NCBI RefSeq assembly: GCF_932526225.1
Contig: NC_064034.1
Span: 20,921,747 to 20,985,746, forward strand
From: Nematostella vectensis
Taxonomy: Eukaryota; Cnidaria; Anthozoa; Actiniaria; Edwardsiidae
Length of the DNA: 64,000 nt
Direction of reading: 5' to 3'
The position numbers and the translations under genes are program-made. Shown here in pieces: positions 1 through 12,277 of this stretch. Under the pieces are notes generated by a model. The model searched no databases. It was not told the DNA's origin and saw only the letters and a list, made by a program, of their open reading frames with translations. Position 1 is the stretch's first letter; each line of letters begins with the position of its first letter.

Positions 1-1259
1 AAAAAGTCGGAGTTTATTTGCCCCTAAATTTTATTTCACATATCAAAAGTAGAAATGATGCTCTTTTCGATGAATGCAAACATTTTTGCCAAATCCACAT
101 CTCATCGGCGATATTACACGGTTATTTCAATGCTTTTCAAAGTCATCTAAAAACATAAAATAAAATCGCGTAAAATAATAAGGTTCTGACAGAACCCAAA
201 CTTCATTTTTCCGAGAAATCTCGACGAACTCAGACCGCTGGTCTTAATATACGACTGCGGGGGAAATACAGTGGTTGAGTCAGAAATTGGGGTCAACTAA
301 AAATTTCTGTGATAGTAATTTGAAGAACCCGGCGTGGATAAATCATTTTTACATAACAAGCCATAAAAGAAAGTCTTTACAGATAGGATATGCTGCTTTT
401 CATAGGAAGCGGAATGTTTTAAAGTTATTTTTTGGCATGTTTGTATTTTGTGAATGAAAGACCTATCATATCATGAGATCATGCCAGGGGTGTACTCACG
501 ACTACATGAGGAAATTCAAAACTCACATAATATTGCTTTCAACAAAAGCCACATCCTCTTAATATTTTGCATCGGTAGTAGAAGGGTTGTTCGAGTGTAT
601 TACTCAGTGTGCTTTTGTCATTCCATCTCCTCGGCCAAACCGGCTGCCTAAAATGTGTCGGTAAATATCCGCTCGTATGAACAAGGATTTCGTGGTGAAA
701 TACATGTTTGGTTGTCAAATGAATATTAATTTTTAGGGGTGATGTTTACCGGAAATGAGATTTATAGTGTCAGAGTCATGTGTCGGAACCGCAAAATGTG
801 TGATGGAAGGTCAAAAGTTTGGTTGATCTGGGCAAAGCTGTGCTTTTGTTTATGCTGTATTCCTTTCAGTAGCAATCTGAAGTTGTGTATTTGTTTTGGA
901 ATCTGTTTATGGGTTTAACGCCGGGCAATGTAACAAATAGAAGTATTGTGTTGGAATTTAATATTTTTAAAGTCACGTTGTTTAGAAATCGAGTCGCTGT
1001 TAACCCTTAATTATGCTTCAAGAATTGCAAGTATTTCTTCTGCTTTCCCTTTGTCCATTACCGCAATTCCTTGGGGTTGATTTCGGGGACTCCTCGGTAT
1101 CGTTTCGGTTCCGAGGATCAGTTGGGGTACTTTTGGGGATCATTTCGGGTCCTGGGATCGTTTCGGCTCCTGGGATCATTTCGGGTCCTGTACAGTGTTC
1201 TACGCCAACAAGAAGGTATACAGAAAGCTTATACCTTCACAAGGAAAAAGTCTAAACAA
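1..1259. other. Intergenic sequence, 3' flank of the minus-strand gene
   Basis: I see no gene here. The open frames are short and have no start or splice context. An 18-bp unit beginning ggatcatttcgggtcctg is repeated three times at about 1136-1189 with one or two changes per copy. The rest is AT-rich and unremarkable. Confidence 0.6.
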
Positions 1260-1263
1260 TTAC

Positions 1264-1269
1264 TTTATT
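1264..1269 (-). terminator. Polyadenylation signal AATAAA
   Basis: AATAAA on the minus strand lies about 50 bases past the stop codon of the three-exon gene at 1320-3310. That is the position expected for the end of that transcript. Confidence 0.55.
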
Positions 1270-1319
1270 TTTCACGCAATGCAAATTTGACAAGAAAAGC
1301 GAAAAATGCGCGAAACATT

Positions 1320-3310
1320 TTAGTACAGCACCGCACGGGGCCCAATTCTACCGCGCGTACCTTTAGGTCTGTGGACTTTCTTATCGGGTTTAGTAGCAGA
1401 GTTGAGGGGTTTGGACGAGTTGTTAGCTGGCGCACACCGTCGAGTCGGTTTTTCTAAAAAGTAAACAATATGATATTAGCACGAAAGAAGAAGCAAACAC
1501 TGCTCCAAACATATACCACAGGCATTTTTATATGACAAAATTGTAATACGCACTTGTAATACTACTGACAACTACCGGAACACTACCGACAACTACCAAA
1601 ACACTACCGACAATTACCGAAACACTACTGAGACACTACTGACAAAGGAACAAAGTGAGTTTCATCGAGCAAAAAAGGGCCCGTATTGGATCTCATGACA
1701 TAATAAAATGTCATTATTTCGCTTGAATACGCGCAAGGTCTTACCAAGATAAGTCCAGTCTAAGGCTGGTGCTTCCTTCTCGACCTTGTCGCCGGTGATA
1801 TCGTTGATTCCTTGCGCATGCGCAGAACACGTTCTCTCAGACTGTGTCCCTTTGTCCTCTCGTTCGGTTCTCGTCTGTGCAACAAAGCAGTCATGGCTGA
1901 TGTCTGTTATGGTCGGGTTAACGAGGTTATCCATTGTGCCTTTTGTGGTCGGGCCGATCAAAGGGGTTGTTGTGGACGTAGTACAGAGGGAGCTTGGGGC
2001 TAGGAGGTTCTGGATTCCACACGCGGTCGGATTAGCCAGGTAGCACATGGCGTTTTCTGTAGTTGCGCAACCTAAGGTTCGTCTCGTGGTCGATATATTG
2101 TGGTTGGTCGAGCTAATCATTGCGTCGTTGATTAGATTGTGGTCTTCGAGACTATTTGCTGGTCCGTTTATTGAGGGAGACTCTGCTGCTGAGGAAAACA
2201 CGGATACATTAATTGAAAGTTGTGCTAGACAGATAAGCCCTAGTACAATTATCACAAGAAAGTCGTTGCTTTCGTTAACGCTGCTTTCGTTAAATTCCGG
2301 CGGTATCACAAAGTGCGTCAGGTATTATTAAGTGTGCCAGGTATTAAAAAGTGCGTCAGGCATTCTTAAGTGCGTCAGGTATTACCAAGTGCGTCAGGTA
2401 TTACCAAGTGCGTCAGGTATTACAAAGTGCGTCAGGTATTACAAAGTGCGTCAGGTGTTACCAAGTGCGTCAGGTATTACAAAGTGCGTCAGGTATTACA
2501 AAGTGCGTCAGGTGTTACCAAGTGCGTCAGGTATTACAAAGTAGGTCAGGTAATATTAATTGCGTCAGGTATTACAAAGTACTTCAGGTATTATTAAGTG
2601 CGCCAGGTATTACAAAGTAAGCCAGGTATTATTAAGTGCGCTTGGTATTACAAAGTACTTCAGGTATTATAAAGTGTGCCAGGTATTACAAAGTACTTCA
2701 GGTATTATTAAGTGCGCCAGGTATTACAAAGCGCGTCAGGTATTACAAAGTGCGCCAGGTATTATAAAGTGCGCAAGGTATTACAAAGTGCGCCAGGTAT
2801 TATTAAGTGCGCCAGGTATTACAAAATACTTCAGGTATTATAAAGTGTGCCAGGTATTACAAAGTACTTCAGGTATTACAAAGTACGCCAGGTATTATAA
2901 GTGCGTCAGATATTACAAAGTGCGTCGTGGTAGAGAACGCCTTCGCAAATCGTATACGATCGTATTCACCCTAAACAACACTTACTTTGTAGCTCTGCTT
3001 CGGTCTCCATGGCAACTGTCAGAATATCCTGCATGAGTGTCTCCGTCACACTGACGTCATCGCCACTCGAGAAGTCCGAGTCACTAGCCGACATATCCGG
3101 ACTGTTGCAAAGCGAAGAGAAGTCTGAGGTTGTTTCCAAATCAGGACTACTTTCCTGTTCGCAATCAAAAAATTTCGGCAGACACGGGAACCCTAAGTCA
3201 CTTGTACCGTAGAAGTCTGGGAAGGAGCCGGTGAAGATCCCGGTTTGAGGGATGTAAGAGTCGTGCAGGAAAGGGAGCTCGATGCTTCTGTTTGACATCA
3301 TCTGGACGTC
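1320..3310 (-). CDS. Three-exon host gene, 297-aa acidic-to-basic protein of unknown function
   Basis: I inferred this gene from splice signals on the minus strand. Exon 1 is 3310-2986: it follows a TTTCAG acceptor, starts with ATGATG at 3301 and ends at a perfect GTAAGT donor. Exon 2 is 2188-1745: it follows a pyrimidine-rich TTTTCCTCAG acceptor and ends at GTAAGA. Exon 3 is 1453-1320: it follows TTTTTAG and ends in TAA, with AATAAA about 50 bases further on. Both introns are phase 1, and the three exons join in frame to 297 codons. The N-terminal 105 residues are acidic and Ser/Asp-rich, like an activation or regulatory region. The middle is Thr/Asn-rich. The last 43 residues are strongly basic (Lys/Arg/Pro). 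The acceptor just before the ATG implies an upstream 5' untranslated exon that I could not place. I do not recognise the family. The splice model is good but unverified. Confidence 0.55.
1561..1640. repeat. Imperfect tandem repeat, about 20-bp unit
   Basis: About four imperfect copies of a unit like aacactaccgacaactacca lie in the second intron of the minus-strand gene. Confidence 0.5.
2311..2925. repeat. 19-bp minisatellite, about 32 copies
   Basis: The unit is close to gtgcgtcaggtattacaaa, repeated head to tail with point changes. The left part is uniform (gtgcgtcagg). The right part alternates with acttcagg and gcgccagg variants. Because 19 is not a multiple of 3, all three plus-strand frames stay open; these are artefacts and not genes. 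The array fills most of the 797-bp intron between coding exons 1 and 2 of the minus-strand gene. Confidence 0.95.
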
Positions 3311-3312
3311 CT

Positions 3313-6300
3313 GAAATATTAGAGCAGAATATCATCAGTGATTTCTTTCACTTTCTGGTGCTGGAAATGCCATTGAGACATAAATTTCTAGGGCTAAATT
3401 CCCATGACCCTGTTATTGGAAGATGAGTCACATTACCTACCCAATTCGCTGATATTAGGATGTATTAGTATAATAATTATTAAAGCGTGCTAGCATAGCT
3501 CTAACACCTTGCAACTCATGACCGTATAATAAGTCATACCATACGCTGTTATAAGTAAAGACAATAGTTATTATTTAGTTAGAAACTAAATGATTTGCTT
3601 TCATCTTAACTAACATTGCATTCAAGATATGCTTTTTATTTTGCCTTTTTGTATCATGCTTTATTTTTGCTTTTTTATTTTAAAAGTCGTGTAATAAGTC
3701 TCATAAACGTAAACGAGATAGCAGCAATAGCGTTTCGAAAGAGTAAACGAAACAATTCAAAATACACGGACGAAAAAAACAATTACTACCGCCCTTAATT
3801 AAAAAATAACTAACCGGTAGAACGAGGTTTTAATTCTGCTGGAAACCTTGGGTGGTGAGGTTTTCGTTATTTCGTGTAAAATCGAATTCTGGCCAAATGC
3901 ATATTACCTTTCGAAGAGGACCCAGTGATCGTATGAAGTCTCCCGACTATCGAAAGTCTAAACAATGATGAAATCTGACGCGAAGAATATTGGACCTTCA
4001 CTTCTACTTTCATATTAATGGCTCATACGATGCATGCTCGTCTACTTTGTTTCTCAGAGACGGAGGAAATTATTGCTGAAGAAGCAATACCAAAAACATG
4101 CGGAAACACTTAAATGGTTAGTATAAGCTGTGATATAGGTACAAGAGCGGAACAAACGAACTGAACGCGGAAAAGCATTCTCGACCAGCTCGCCTCATCT
4201 ACGGCACTAAATAGAACACCTCGGTAACTCCAACAACTACCGGCCAGACAAGATAGAAAACCTCGGTTACTCGAACATTTACCGCACTAAACACTATATA
4301 AAACCTCGCACCAACCAAGACCACCGTAATTCTAGCATACTTACCGCACCAGATAGAGCACCTCAGGAAATTGTGTAGCCAATAAACTAGACAAGGAAAA
4401 CAGACAAAAATCCTATAAAAACCGTTGCGACAAGGCTCGCAGCTTGCAACTCATCAAAGTGGTATTCATACCTTTGGACGCTTCAAGTTAGTTAACCAAA
4501 GAGCGCAAGCACAGATTTATCCACAAGCCGTGTCATACGTAGCAACTCTTATAGCAAAACAGGAAACGTAGGCGAAAACAGCTTCAGCTATTTTGACAAT
4601 TCCCTTTTAGCTTTTTTTACGTTACGTGGCTTCAATAAATGTGCTATAAGTTGAATAAAATGACCGAGAATTGCTCGTAACTCAGAGTAGAAAATTGACT
4701 TGCACTAGACCGCCCTTTGCCAAATACCCCCAGAATGCAACACGACACCGACACAGTACACTAAGTTGCTTGTCGAAAGTTTCTTATTTTCAAAATCTGT
4801 GATGTGCGTTTTTAAAATATTAAGGGATTTACATATAGACATAAAAATAGTCTGATATATCAGGCACTCTTCAGGCCCGTATCTAGGGGGTGCAGAGGGT
4901 GGGTTCACACACACACACACACAACGGCGGAAATTACATTTCCGGTTCGCATTAGATGTGCTGTTCGACAAAACAAAGCATAAGCGTATTAGATAAAAAA
5001 AAGTTATGTCATAATTCTAAAATTTAATTTTTTTTTCGTAGCCAAATCCGATAATAACGTCCCGCGGAGATACTGTAATGGCTTAATCCCGTTTTGTTTT
5101 GGGGTGGTCAGATTCTTATCAGAACCCCCCTCCCCCGAAAAAAATAGGTCCATTTTTCAGATTTCATCCCCCCCCCCCCCCTGGGGACGGGCCTGTACTT
5201 TCAAAGTGCTTTTTTCTTGTCATATCATTGAAAATGGTGGGATAAAGATAAATTCTCAAACCTTTTTTTATGGGTTCGAGCGCATTGTAAATTAAGAGTG
5301 TAGAGAAAAAAAACGGCTGGGAAAAGAGAAACATCTTATTATCGAAACTTTTTGGTACTCGAATTTAGAATATTGTGCAAAAATTCAAATAAAGGAAGGC
5401 ACTATCTGGTAAATTACGGTATAACACTGAATTGTCTAAAGACCCAGCTATTTCTACTCAGGTTACCCAAAATTCCAGCTAATTGGAGCTGTTCTTCGTT
5501 TTCTGCAACGGTTAAGCTGGGCTTAAAATGACTCTGATATTTTCTTTAATGTTTTTTGATTGACATGCAAGATGGCAACAGTCCGTCAGGGTGGTGTACT
5601 TACATCATAGAGACCTGCTGGGCATCCCGTAAATGACGAGCACAGGGAGAGAACACTGCACATTGTGAGACCAAGGCGAAGCGAAACCAAGTAGGATCAC
5701 ACTAGCTTTACACTAGCCCCAAAACATAAAACACTGGCTCTACTTTGGCATTCACTTACTCGAAGGGAGTGAGTTATAAACCACACGATAACAAAACAGG
5801 GTGATAAATAATCATCGAGTTACGGGTGATTGGTTAGACTTCCGGTTGATGTGATTGGTTGATCGGTTGCCTTTAAGTCAGCATTCAAGCGCTTACAATA
5901 AACACAGGTCAAAACGTCATCGAAGCAATTTCAGCAATGCACTGTAACTAAATAAGTTTAAAATGTCTTGATCGAATTGATGCTCCTATTTTCGTCTAAA
6001 GGCTTCGGCGTAAAAATGTTCGAGATAAGGCTTGTAGCTTTATCCATGGAAAGCATGTATTTTGAGTTCTAGGATGCGTTCTATATCATTTTAAGGTTTG
6101 TTTATCTAATAAGAGTCGATAAAAATCCCCGCTAATACGCTAAGAGACGTGCGTGAACCAAGGGAAAACCCCGTAGTGGCTTACGACTTCCTGTATTGGT
6201 GATGTCATGAAACAAGGCCAATTTGCAGATTTATAGCTGGTTAGAAAGTGCTTAGCAGTTTCGAAATTAAACCAAACAGTAAAAGACACATATTAATTGA

Positions 6301-6785
6301 ATGCGAAATGCTGTCGCTGTTATATTTACCACGGTTGACTTGAGAAAGCTCCTGAAAATATGGTAAATTAAACTGTGTAAACGTGCAGGGTCAGTCATGC
6401 AAGACGGCTGGAACGCCGCTCAAACGCTCTTAAACGCGGTGTCAAAGACAACCATCGCTGTATCTGTCATTAAACTCTCTATGAGTTCATACGATGCGCG
6501 ATTGTACACAGAAATGCGGAACCAGAACTCTTACTTTTGACGTTCAAGTGATATTTTTAGTTTCACGCTCATATGATGCTATTTATGGTTGGAGTTGGTT
6601 CGTATAGAGAAATGTAATCTAATGCTAAACTGAGGCCGCGACAATGAGCAAGGCAAAAGATGTAATAAAATACCCTGCTTATCATAGTCTACAGCAATCT
6701 TTAGATATGTTTAGAGTTACTTTCACATCAAAGTAAGCCCCGGATCACTGGGAGCCCTGTGGCGCGCGAAAGGCGCGATAATTTT
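3313..6785. other. Long stretch with no supported gene
   Basis: It is AT-rich with only short unsupported frames. It includes an (AC)n microsatellite at about 4909-4924, a C tract at about 5168-5181, and loosely repeated segments at about 4200-4330 containing cctcggtaactc-like and ttaccgcac-like words. A TATAAAAA at about 4416 and AATAAA words near 4634 and 4655 could frame a short transcript, but nothing coding lies between them. The upstream untranslated exon of the 1320-3310 gene may be somewhere here. Confidence 0.5.
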
Positions 6786-6897
6786 TGGCCTTATTTGGAA
6801 AAAAAACTGTGAGCAGTCACGGAAAGTTGAGTGCTTCCATCCTGGGTGGAACGACCGGTTCTTCTACCACACGACCCAAGTCACGAGAGCTAGGGTA
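6786..6897. repeat. Copy 1 of a 110-bp interspersed repeat
   Basis: This block runs from tggccttatttggaaaaaaa to cacgagagctagggt. It is nearly identical to 7327-7442 apart from a few small changes around base 55. The class is unknown. It could be a SINE fragment, though I do not see a clear B box. Confidence 0.8.
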
Positions 6898-7326
6898 CTT
6901 TGTCAGTGGATTCTGCATAAAATAAAAATTCCTCCTCAATTTGTGTTGAATATTGTACTTAGCCAGATTTTTCTACTCATAGTGCCAAATGTCCCGCCTC
7001 CCGATTCAGCGAAAACCTTTTGTAGTTGCATCTTGTTATATTTCAATTTCTCTTGTCTGTAAAAACCCTAGCGATCGTTATTTTTAACTTTCGAAACATT
7101 TCAACGGCGTTATGTAACAATAGCCCAAGACCGAGCCGAACCGAGCCGAATCCGAACCTAACTTCGTATATTCAATATAAAACCAAAATACGAAAGTTCA
7201 ATGCAGTCAGGTCGCTTGCGCGGTGCCTGGCTTAGTTCACTTCTTGGTGTCGTCTCTGCTTCAAATCTTTCACAAATGACTAAAATCCGGGTAACCACTC
7301 GCTCGCTAAGGGTTACTAAGTAACCT

Positions 7327-7442
7327 TGGCCTTATTTGGAAAAAAAACTGTGAGCAGTCACGGAAAGTTGTGCGCTCTAGTCCATCCTGGGTGGAACGAC
7401 CGGTTCTTCTACCACACGACCTAAGTCACGAGAACTAGGGTT
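7327..7442. repeat. Copy 2 of the 110-bp interspersed repeat
   Basis: This is the second copy of the block at 6786-6897, in the same orientation about 540 bases away. Confidence 0.8.
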
Positions 7443-10269
7443 ACTTAGCCTATTCCGTTTGTGCTATAATTTCCATACCAAAACTGTGGCAGGCCTCGAG
7501 ATATTTGGGGTGGGGGGGGGGGGGGCACGATATTCCCTGCTAGCAGAGGCCTCTTTTCTCTGTATTTCGCGGACCAGCTGCATGCTGTTCATCCCTTGAG
7601 CATTCATGTAAATATCGAGCTCTCAGTTTTGATTCATTGGTTTAAGAATGCTTTAAAAGTGCTTGGTTACGGCTTTTGTTTGTGTCGTTGGTAGGAGACG
7701 TGATTGACAAGTGGTAGCTACTCATGGCCCAGAGGCCCTGACAAGCTCGGGCATGCAACATGGAAGGAAGTTGGGCGAATAATAAACTAGGCGCGAAGTA
7801 GGCAGTGTTTTCCTACTCGAACTAATAAAAAATCAAGCTTTTATGGCTCTCATATGCCTTTTAAGCATTGTACTCACAATTTATCAGTCTTCATATGATG
7901 ATCTCGATCTCGCCCTGCGCCCCCTTAGAACTCCCCTCCCCTCCCCTCCCCTCCCCTCCCCTCCCAAATCTTCCCTTTTTCCTCTCAAAGGCTGAGGGAG
8001 CTCTCCCGAAAAAATTGAAACGATCTGAATATTTCCCGGATGTAGAGACTACGATTTTTCTCACTCGCAATGTTTTGCATTTAATTTTCCATCAGGCGAG
8101 TCCTGACCGCGTGAAGAGCACACTTGGCCTTCTCAAGAGGCCATAGTTTGTTATTACAAGAATTTCTTTCCGGTTTACAGGCCCTTTCTTGTAAAAAAAA
8201 TTATAAACAAAGTAATATCGATCAATCCATCTTAAAAGAAACGGCATGAGCTGATGAAATCCTAGTTCTACTGCCTCGTATTCTCCATTTCTGGCTGTAC
8301 TACGCTACCCTTCGTACCAATACTAGTAATCAATAACGCTGTCAATATTTAATCGCCTTTTCTACGAGGGATTAAAAATCTCTAAATCAAAGCCCACGAA
8401 CAATGTGCTTGTTGGTTCAGTTAAGCTAGCCACACAAAGCCATCGATTTCCCTTGCTCCCCACCAGACGCATTTCCAGTATTCAATTCTTCATAATTTTT
8501 ATGTACGTGTAGTCAACATATTTTCATACTTTTCTTTCTTCTACCAGCTCTCAAAGCTCACAGTTTCTCTGCGAACTTTACATCGGTAGGGGATGATGAA
8601 TTTTTCAAGGAGTGTTGGACTCCCAATTCTCTTCTGCAGCAAAAACAATGATAAATTGTTATACGATTCTTGACCGTAATAAGTTTCCAGGGTGGTACAG
8701 GAAAGCGGAAAGTCATAGCTTGCATTGACAGAAAAGAAAAATGCGTTAAAACCGTTAGCTAATTGGAAAAAGTGAAAGGTTCCCTAACAAAATTAATTAA
8801 AAATAGATACATTTTTATATTACCTGTAAAACCACAAAATACGAACAAAATTAAAAAACAAAATTAATTTGTAAATATACTGTTTTTGTGCTATGGCTGT
8901 ATGGGTACAGCATTCTGTTGTAGCTGTGTCTCTGTCTTGGGGGAACTAGAGTTCTTCTAAGCAACACAATGCAAAGGAATCCATAGAAATATAACTTTTG
9001 AGCGCTTGCAGTGATGTATAACCAAGTGGTCTATGACTTCGCACATTTTTGTATAAATAAAAACGCTTCATTGGATAAATTAAAAACCTTTTGTATATTT
9101 TTTGTGAAACACTGACAGTACCGCTGACAATGAAACTTTCTGGCTGATTTTTAAGCGCTAAATAAATTGCTTTTTTATTTGGTATTTTGCCCCTAAAAAA
9201 CCCGGGCGCGCGCGATTTTGCCCCCAAGAAGGCACGTGACGTCTTAGTGCTAGCGAAGCTAAAGCCAATCTTTGGTTGCCAGACTATATATGCACAAACG
9301 TTTTGCGTCGCGTGCGAGAGAGCAGAAGAGAGTTGTAGACGAACGCAAGCGCAAGTGATTAAAATAAAGCATTTGCAATCTCACAGATCCGAGATTTAGA
9401 TAAAGATAAAAAGAACCTGATTTACACAGTGCAACTGGAGATAGCTGGGTGAATAAACTAGATAATAAACCGTAAAGATACCCCCGCTGCAACAAAAATG
9501 AAATTACCACAACTATGCTTACACATTATTTTTTATCTCCATTACATTATTTCCATCTCCATTACAAACAAACAAAATTAAAGTGTTGGAGAAGGTCGCA
9601 ATATGATGTACACCTACACACTCTGATTAATCTAGAGTTCTTTACCCAAGCTTGTAGATGTGTGGTAAATTGGCCAATTCGTCTAACTTAAAGTGCTGAA
9701 GCTTTCCACTACAAATATGCGTATTTGAATAATAAACACTGAACAAGGAAAACTTCTGGCTTAGCTTTCGCATTCAAGAATACGTTGTGGCGTGTTTAAG
9801 ACGTTTAATGAATATGATGTCAGTTGAAACGAAAGATAACAGGGCACTTTCGCAATCATCAGCATTCGATACAAAAGTTACAAGTAATTTAATTAATTTA
9901 TTCATAGATATACGCACACGAATTAAGCAAAGGCAGGAGTTAGATGGGCAAGGTGATAGGGAAGGAATAAGATTTGTTGAATAATTTAATATAAATAGTG
10001 TGGTTTGGAATAAAATGTTTGATCGGTGCTTTTTGAAAACAAAAAGATGTAGAGCCTTACACTTAAATCACGAGGTGGTCACTGGCATCAATATTCTCCC
10101 TACCTTCTCTCAGAACTGCCTTGTTCTCCTTCGTTGCGTCCAGCCTCTCTTTGCGCCAAACCGTACAGCAATACTTCGTTCGTGTGTTTTGTGTGTTCTC
10201 CAAGTGCCAAATCCTCGATGTTGGGCAAATATTTTGTTTGGGTTTTACACATCAGTGCTGACCGAAGCA
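7443..10269. other. No supported gene; simple-sequence tracts
   Basis: I see no convincing gene. The stretch contains a G tract at about 7509-7527 and a ctccc pentanucleotide run at about 7930-7966. A TATATA-containing segment near 9285 is followed by a purine-rich stretch. Frames in this stretch lack homology, splice support and codon structure. Confidence 0.5.
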
Positions 10270-10400
10270 CAGGGGGAGGAGGTCTATACGTCACGCAATA
10301 TCACCCCTGGCGTGATCAAGTGATGGCCTATACGTCACGCATGATCAAGCGATTACGTTTACGTCACGCAAAATCAAGCGATTACGTATATGTCACGCAA
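10270..10400. repeat. Short imperfect tandem repeat with tacgtcacgca core
   Basis: Four copies of a unit of about 27-35 bp carry the words tacgtcacgc and gatcaagcgat. The word tgacgt/acgtca recurs. The sequence from here to 11108 otherwise holds no recognisable gene, apart from a G-rich patch at about 10575-10630. Confidence 0.6.
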
Positions 10401-11108
10401 CTGACGCAAATGATGTTGATGTCCATCGTGCGTCGGGCCGAGCCCCATACATAAGAAAAAGTGGTATACAAGAAAAATATGGTAACAAATATTGGTAAAG
10501 AGTAGCCTATCCGTAGGCTTTGATAGGTTTTCCGACACGAAAACACGGAGTTCGCCATCTTGGATAATGAGCTCCGCAGGGGGAGGGAGGGGGGGTGAAA
10601 ATGCGCGGGGCAGGGGGAGGTGGGGAGGGCCTAGGTAAAAAGTTGCGCTGACGTTTCGAGGGTTAGCCCTCCGTTTTGCTCCGACAAAAGGCTAACGCTC
10701 GATGTTTCACAGAGGCGTTTGACATACCAGACGCAGACCATCTAGTTTTTTTCACAGCTTGCCTGTAGTCTTCTTAGTCGTACCAAATATTGATAAAGGC
10801 CAATTTAGACAGCACGATTAAGATGTATGCGGCACTTCTACAACTCGGGTCATCGAATGTAAATCAGTTTACGACTAAGCTACGATGCTCGACTACGAAA
10901 GTCGTAGTGTGTAATTCAGGGCTAAAACATGTCGTAGACAAGTCGTATGCGACAAAAAAAACATTTTATGGCAGCCAAACTTGGTAGGTGTCCTGAATGT
11001 GTCATGGGCGACGCAGAAACATGGTCACGTTATTAGTTTCAGTTTAATCTTTGTTTACCGAGGGTAACATATTTAACCGAATATACATTTTTCTAACATA
11101 TGGCCCTC
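10401..11108. other. Non-coding left flank of the duplicated segment
   Basis: I see no gene. The words acatgtcgtagacaagt (about 10925) and cagccaaacttggtaggtg (about 10972) are diverged versions of sequence left of copies B and D (30760-30900 and 45600-45730). This suggests copy A's left flank is an older, eroded version of the same unit. Confidence 0.45.
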
Positions 11109-11213
11109 GGTTAGTAACCACTGTCACTGGGGGTGGTCACTGCCAGAGGGTTTATTGCGTCCCCAGTGGTTCTTTTACGTCCCTTCGGTTCAGGTTAGTG
11201 TAGTGAAGCTTGA
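11109..11213 (-). mobile_element. SINE fragment (tail half)
   Basis: This segment is nearly identical to 53206-53290, which is the distal half of a complete tRNA-derived SINE. The tRNA-like head is absent here. It abuts the left edge of duplicated copy A. Confidence 0.55.
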
Positions 11214-11539
11214 AAAAGGGTACAACAAGATGGTCACGTGATTTGTGATGTCATCGATGACGTTAATCAAAGTAAACTACTTCTTAGGTGATTTAAAAAA
11301 ACATATTTATATCGCATGAAAAAAACATGAAAACCGAGCTCGGTAGAAGGATGCAAAACGTCACATAATGTGTAATTCTACTTAAACGTTTACTGTTTGT
11401 ACTTCCATTTTCAATAATACTTTTACAAAGCGATCACTAGCATTAAGTACTACTTACAATCATTTCACTAACACATTTTCAAATTCTTTGAGCGTCTGTC
11501 TAGTCTAGATTTGTTGAAATCTGTTTTAGTGGTGCTCAT

Positions 11540-11794
11540 CTACAAAGTTGGCGACAAACCAGCGGCAACACAGGCAGCCATACACACTCCTTGGGCCGCA
11601 TTGCATGCTAGGATGGCGGCGGGTACTCCAGCCCCTCCCGTACCGACGCCTGCCACGCCTCCGGCTGCCGCAACACAGGTAACCCACACTGCATTGCAGC
11701 CTGTCTGACAGATACCATAAGCCAGGGGTCCAGCACTCGATGAGGCGATGAGCATGGTGAGGGCCAAAAGCATCAACATCTTACGTGCAGCCAT
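11540..11794 (-). CDS. Small secreted Cys/Ala/Gly-rich peptide, copy A
   Basis: This 84-aa protein is encoded in one coding exon. Residues 1-21 form a signal peptide (hydrophobic LMLLALTMLIASSSA, likely cut before GPLAYG). The mature part has cysteines in GICQTGCN, VTCVAAAGG, LACNAAQGVCMAAC contexts, six in all, with Ala/Gly/Val-rich stretches between. A consensus acceptor (pyrimidine/GT-rich, TCTAG) directly abuts the ATG and a GTAAGT donor lies at 11947-11942, giving a 153-bp intron in the 5' leader. The four copies in this window are nearly identical; this one has GVGTGG and AAILAC where others have GVSTGG or AAVLAC. I recall similar small secreted proteins from cnidarians and other invertebrates but know no function. 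It could be a mucus, venom-like or antimicrobial peptide, and the sequence alone does not decide. Confidence 0.75.
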   Translation of the reverse strand: MAARKMLMLLALTMLIASSSAGPLAYGICQTGCNAVWVTCVAAAGGVAGVGTGGAGVPAAILACNAAQGVCMAACVAAGLSPTL

Positions 11795-12112
11795 CTAGAC
11801 ACACACATGCTTTATGAGTATTTACTTTACGGGAGCATCATATGAACACACGCTCTGATTGGTTTGCTTTCTCGGGATAATAGACGGAATCTACTCCCAA
11901 CACATGAGATAATGAGTAGATGCATAAAATGATCGCAGGAAACTTACATGTTTCCTGAAGTGAGAGAATTATTGAGGTCAAAGCAAGACGAATTGCAGTA
12001 ACATAATTATCGCATTAGAAGGTATCTTTTTGCCTTGCAATTTACGGGCGAGAATAAACAAATTAATCGCCAATAGCATTCGAGAAATCACACAGTTCAG
12101 TGTCAAAACAAA

Positions 12113-12277
12113 ATGGAAGGAAGATACCGTAGAGTTTTATGAGCAAGTAAACAGCCAAAGCGCCCAACTTTGATAGGATGAGCTACGGAAACTCGAAGAA
12201 GAAAGCGTACCTAATAACACCAAAAAACAAAACTCGTGGGGAATCAAGAAATTCTTTGGCCAGTTGGATCCAAACAA
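12113..12277 (+). pseudogene. Broken first-exon fragment, copy A
   Basis: A plus-strand exon-like segment begins at an ATG with good context (aaaacaaaATGG) and ends at a GTAAGT donor (12278). The homologous frame, open in copy C, is interrupted here by TGATAG at about 12172-12177 and is out of phase with the ATG. It lies divergent to the secreted-peptide gene. No downstream exon is seen. Confidence 0.45.

Noticed and set aside
2332-2620. Three overlapping plus-strand open frames of 70-89 codons
   Set aside because: They are translations of the 19-bp minisatellite in shifted frames and carry no independent coding signal.
2311-2925. CRISPR-like array
   Set aside because: The units are contiguous without unique spacers, and the context is an animal intron.
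4409-4660. Short transcription unit between TATAAAAA and AATAAA words
   Set aside because: No open frame or conserved structure could be identified; such words are common by chance in AT-rich DNA.
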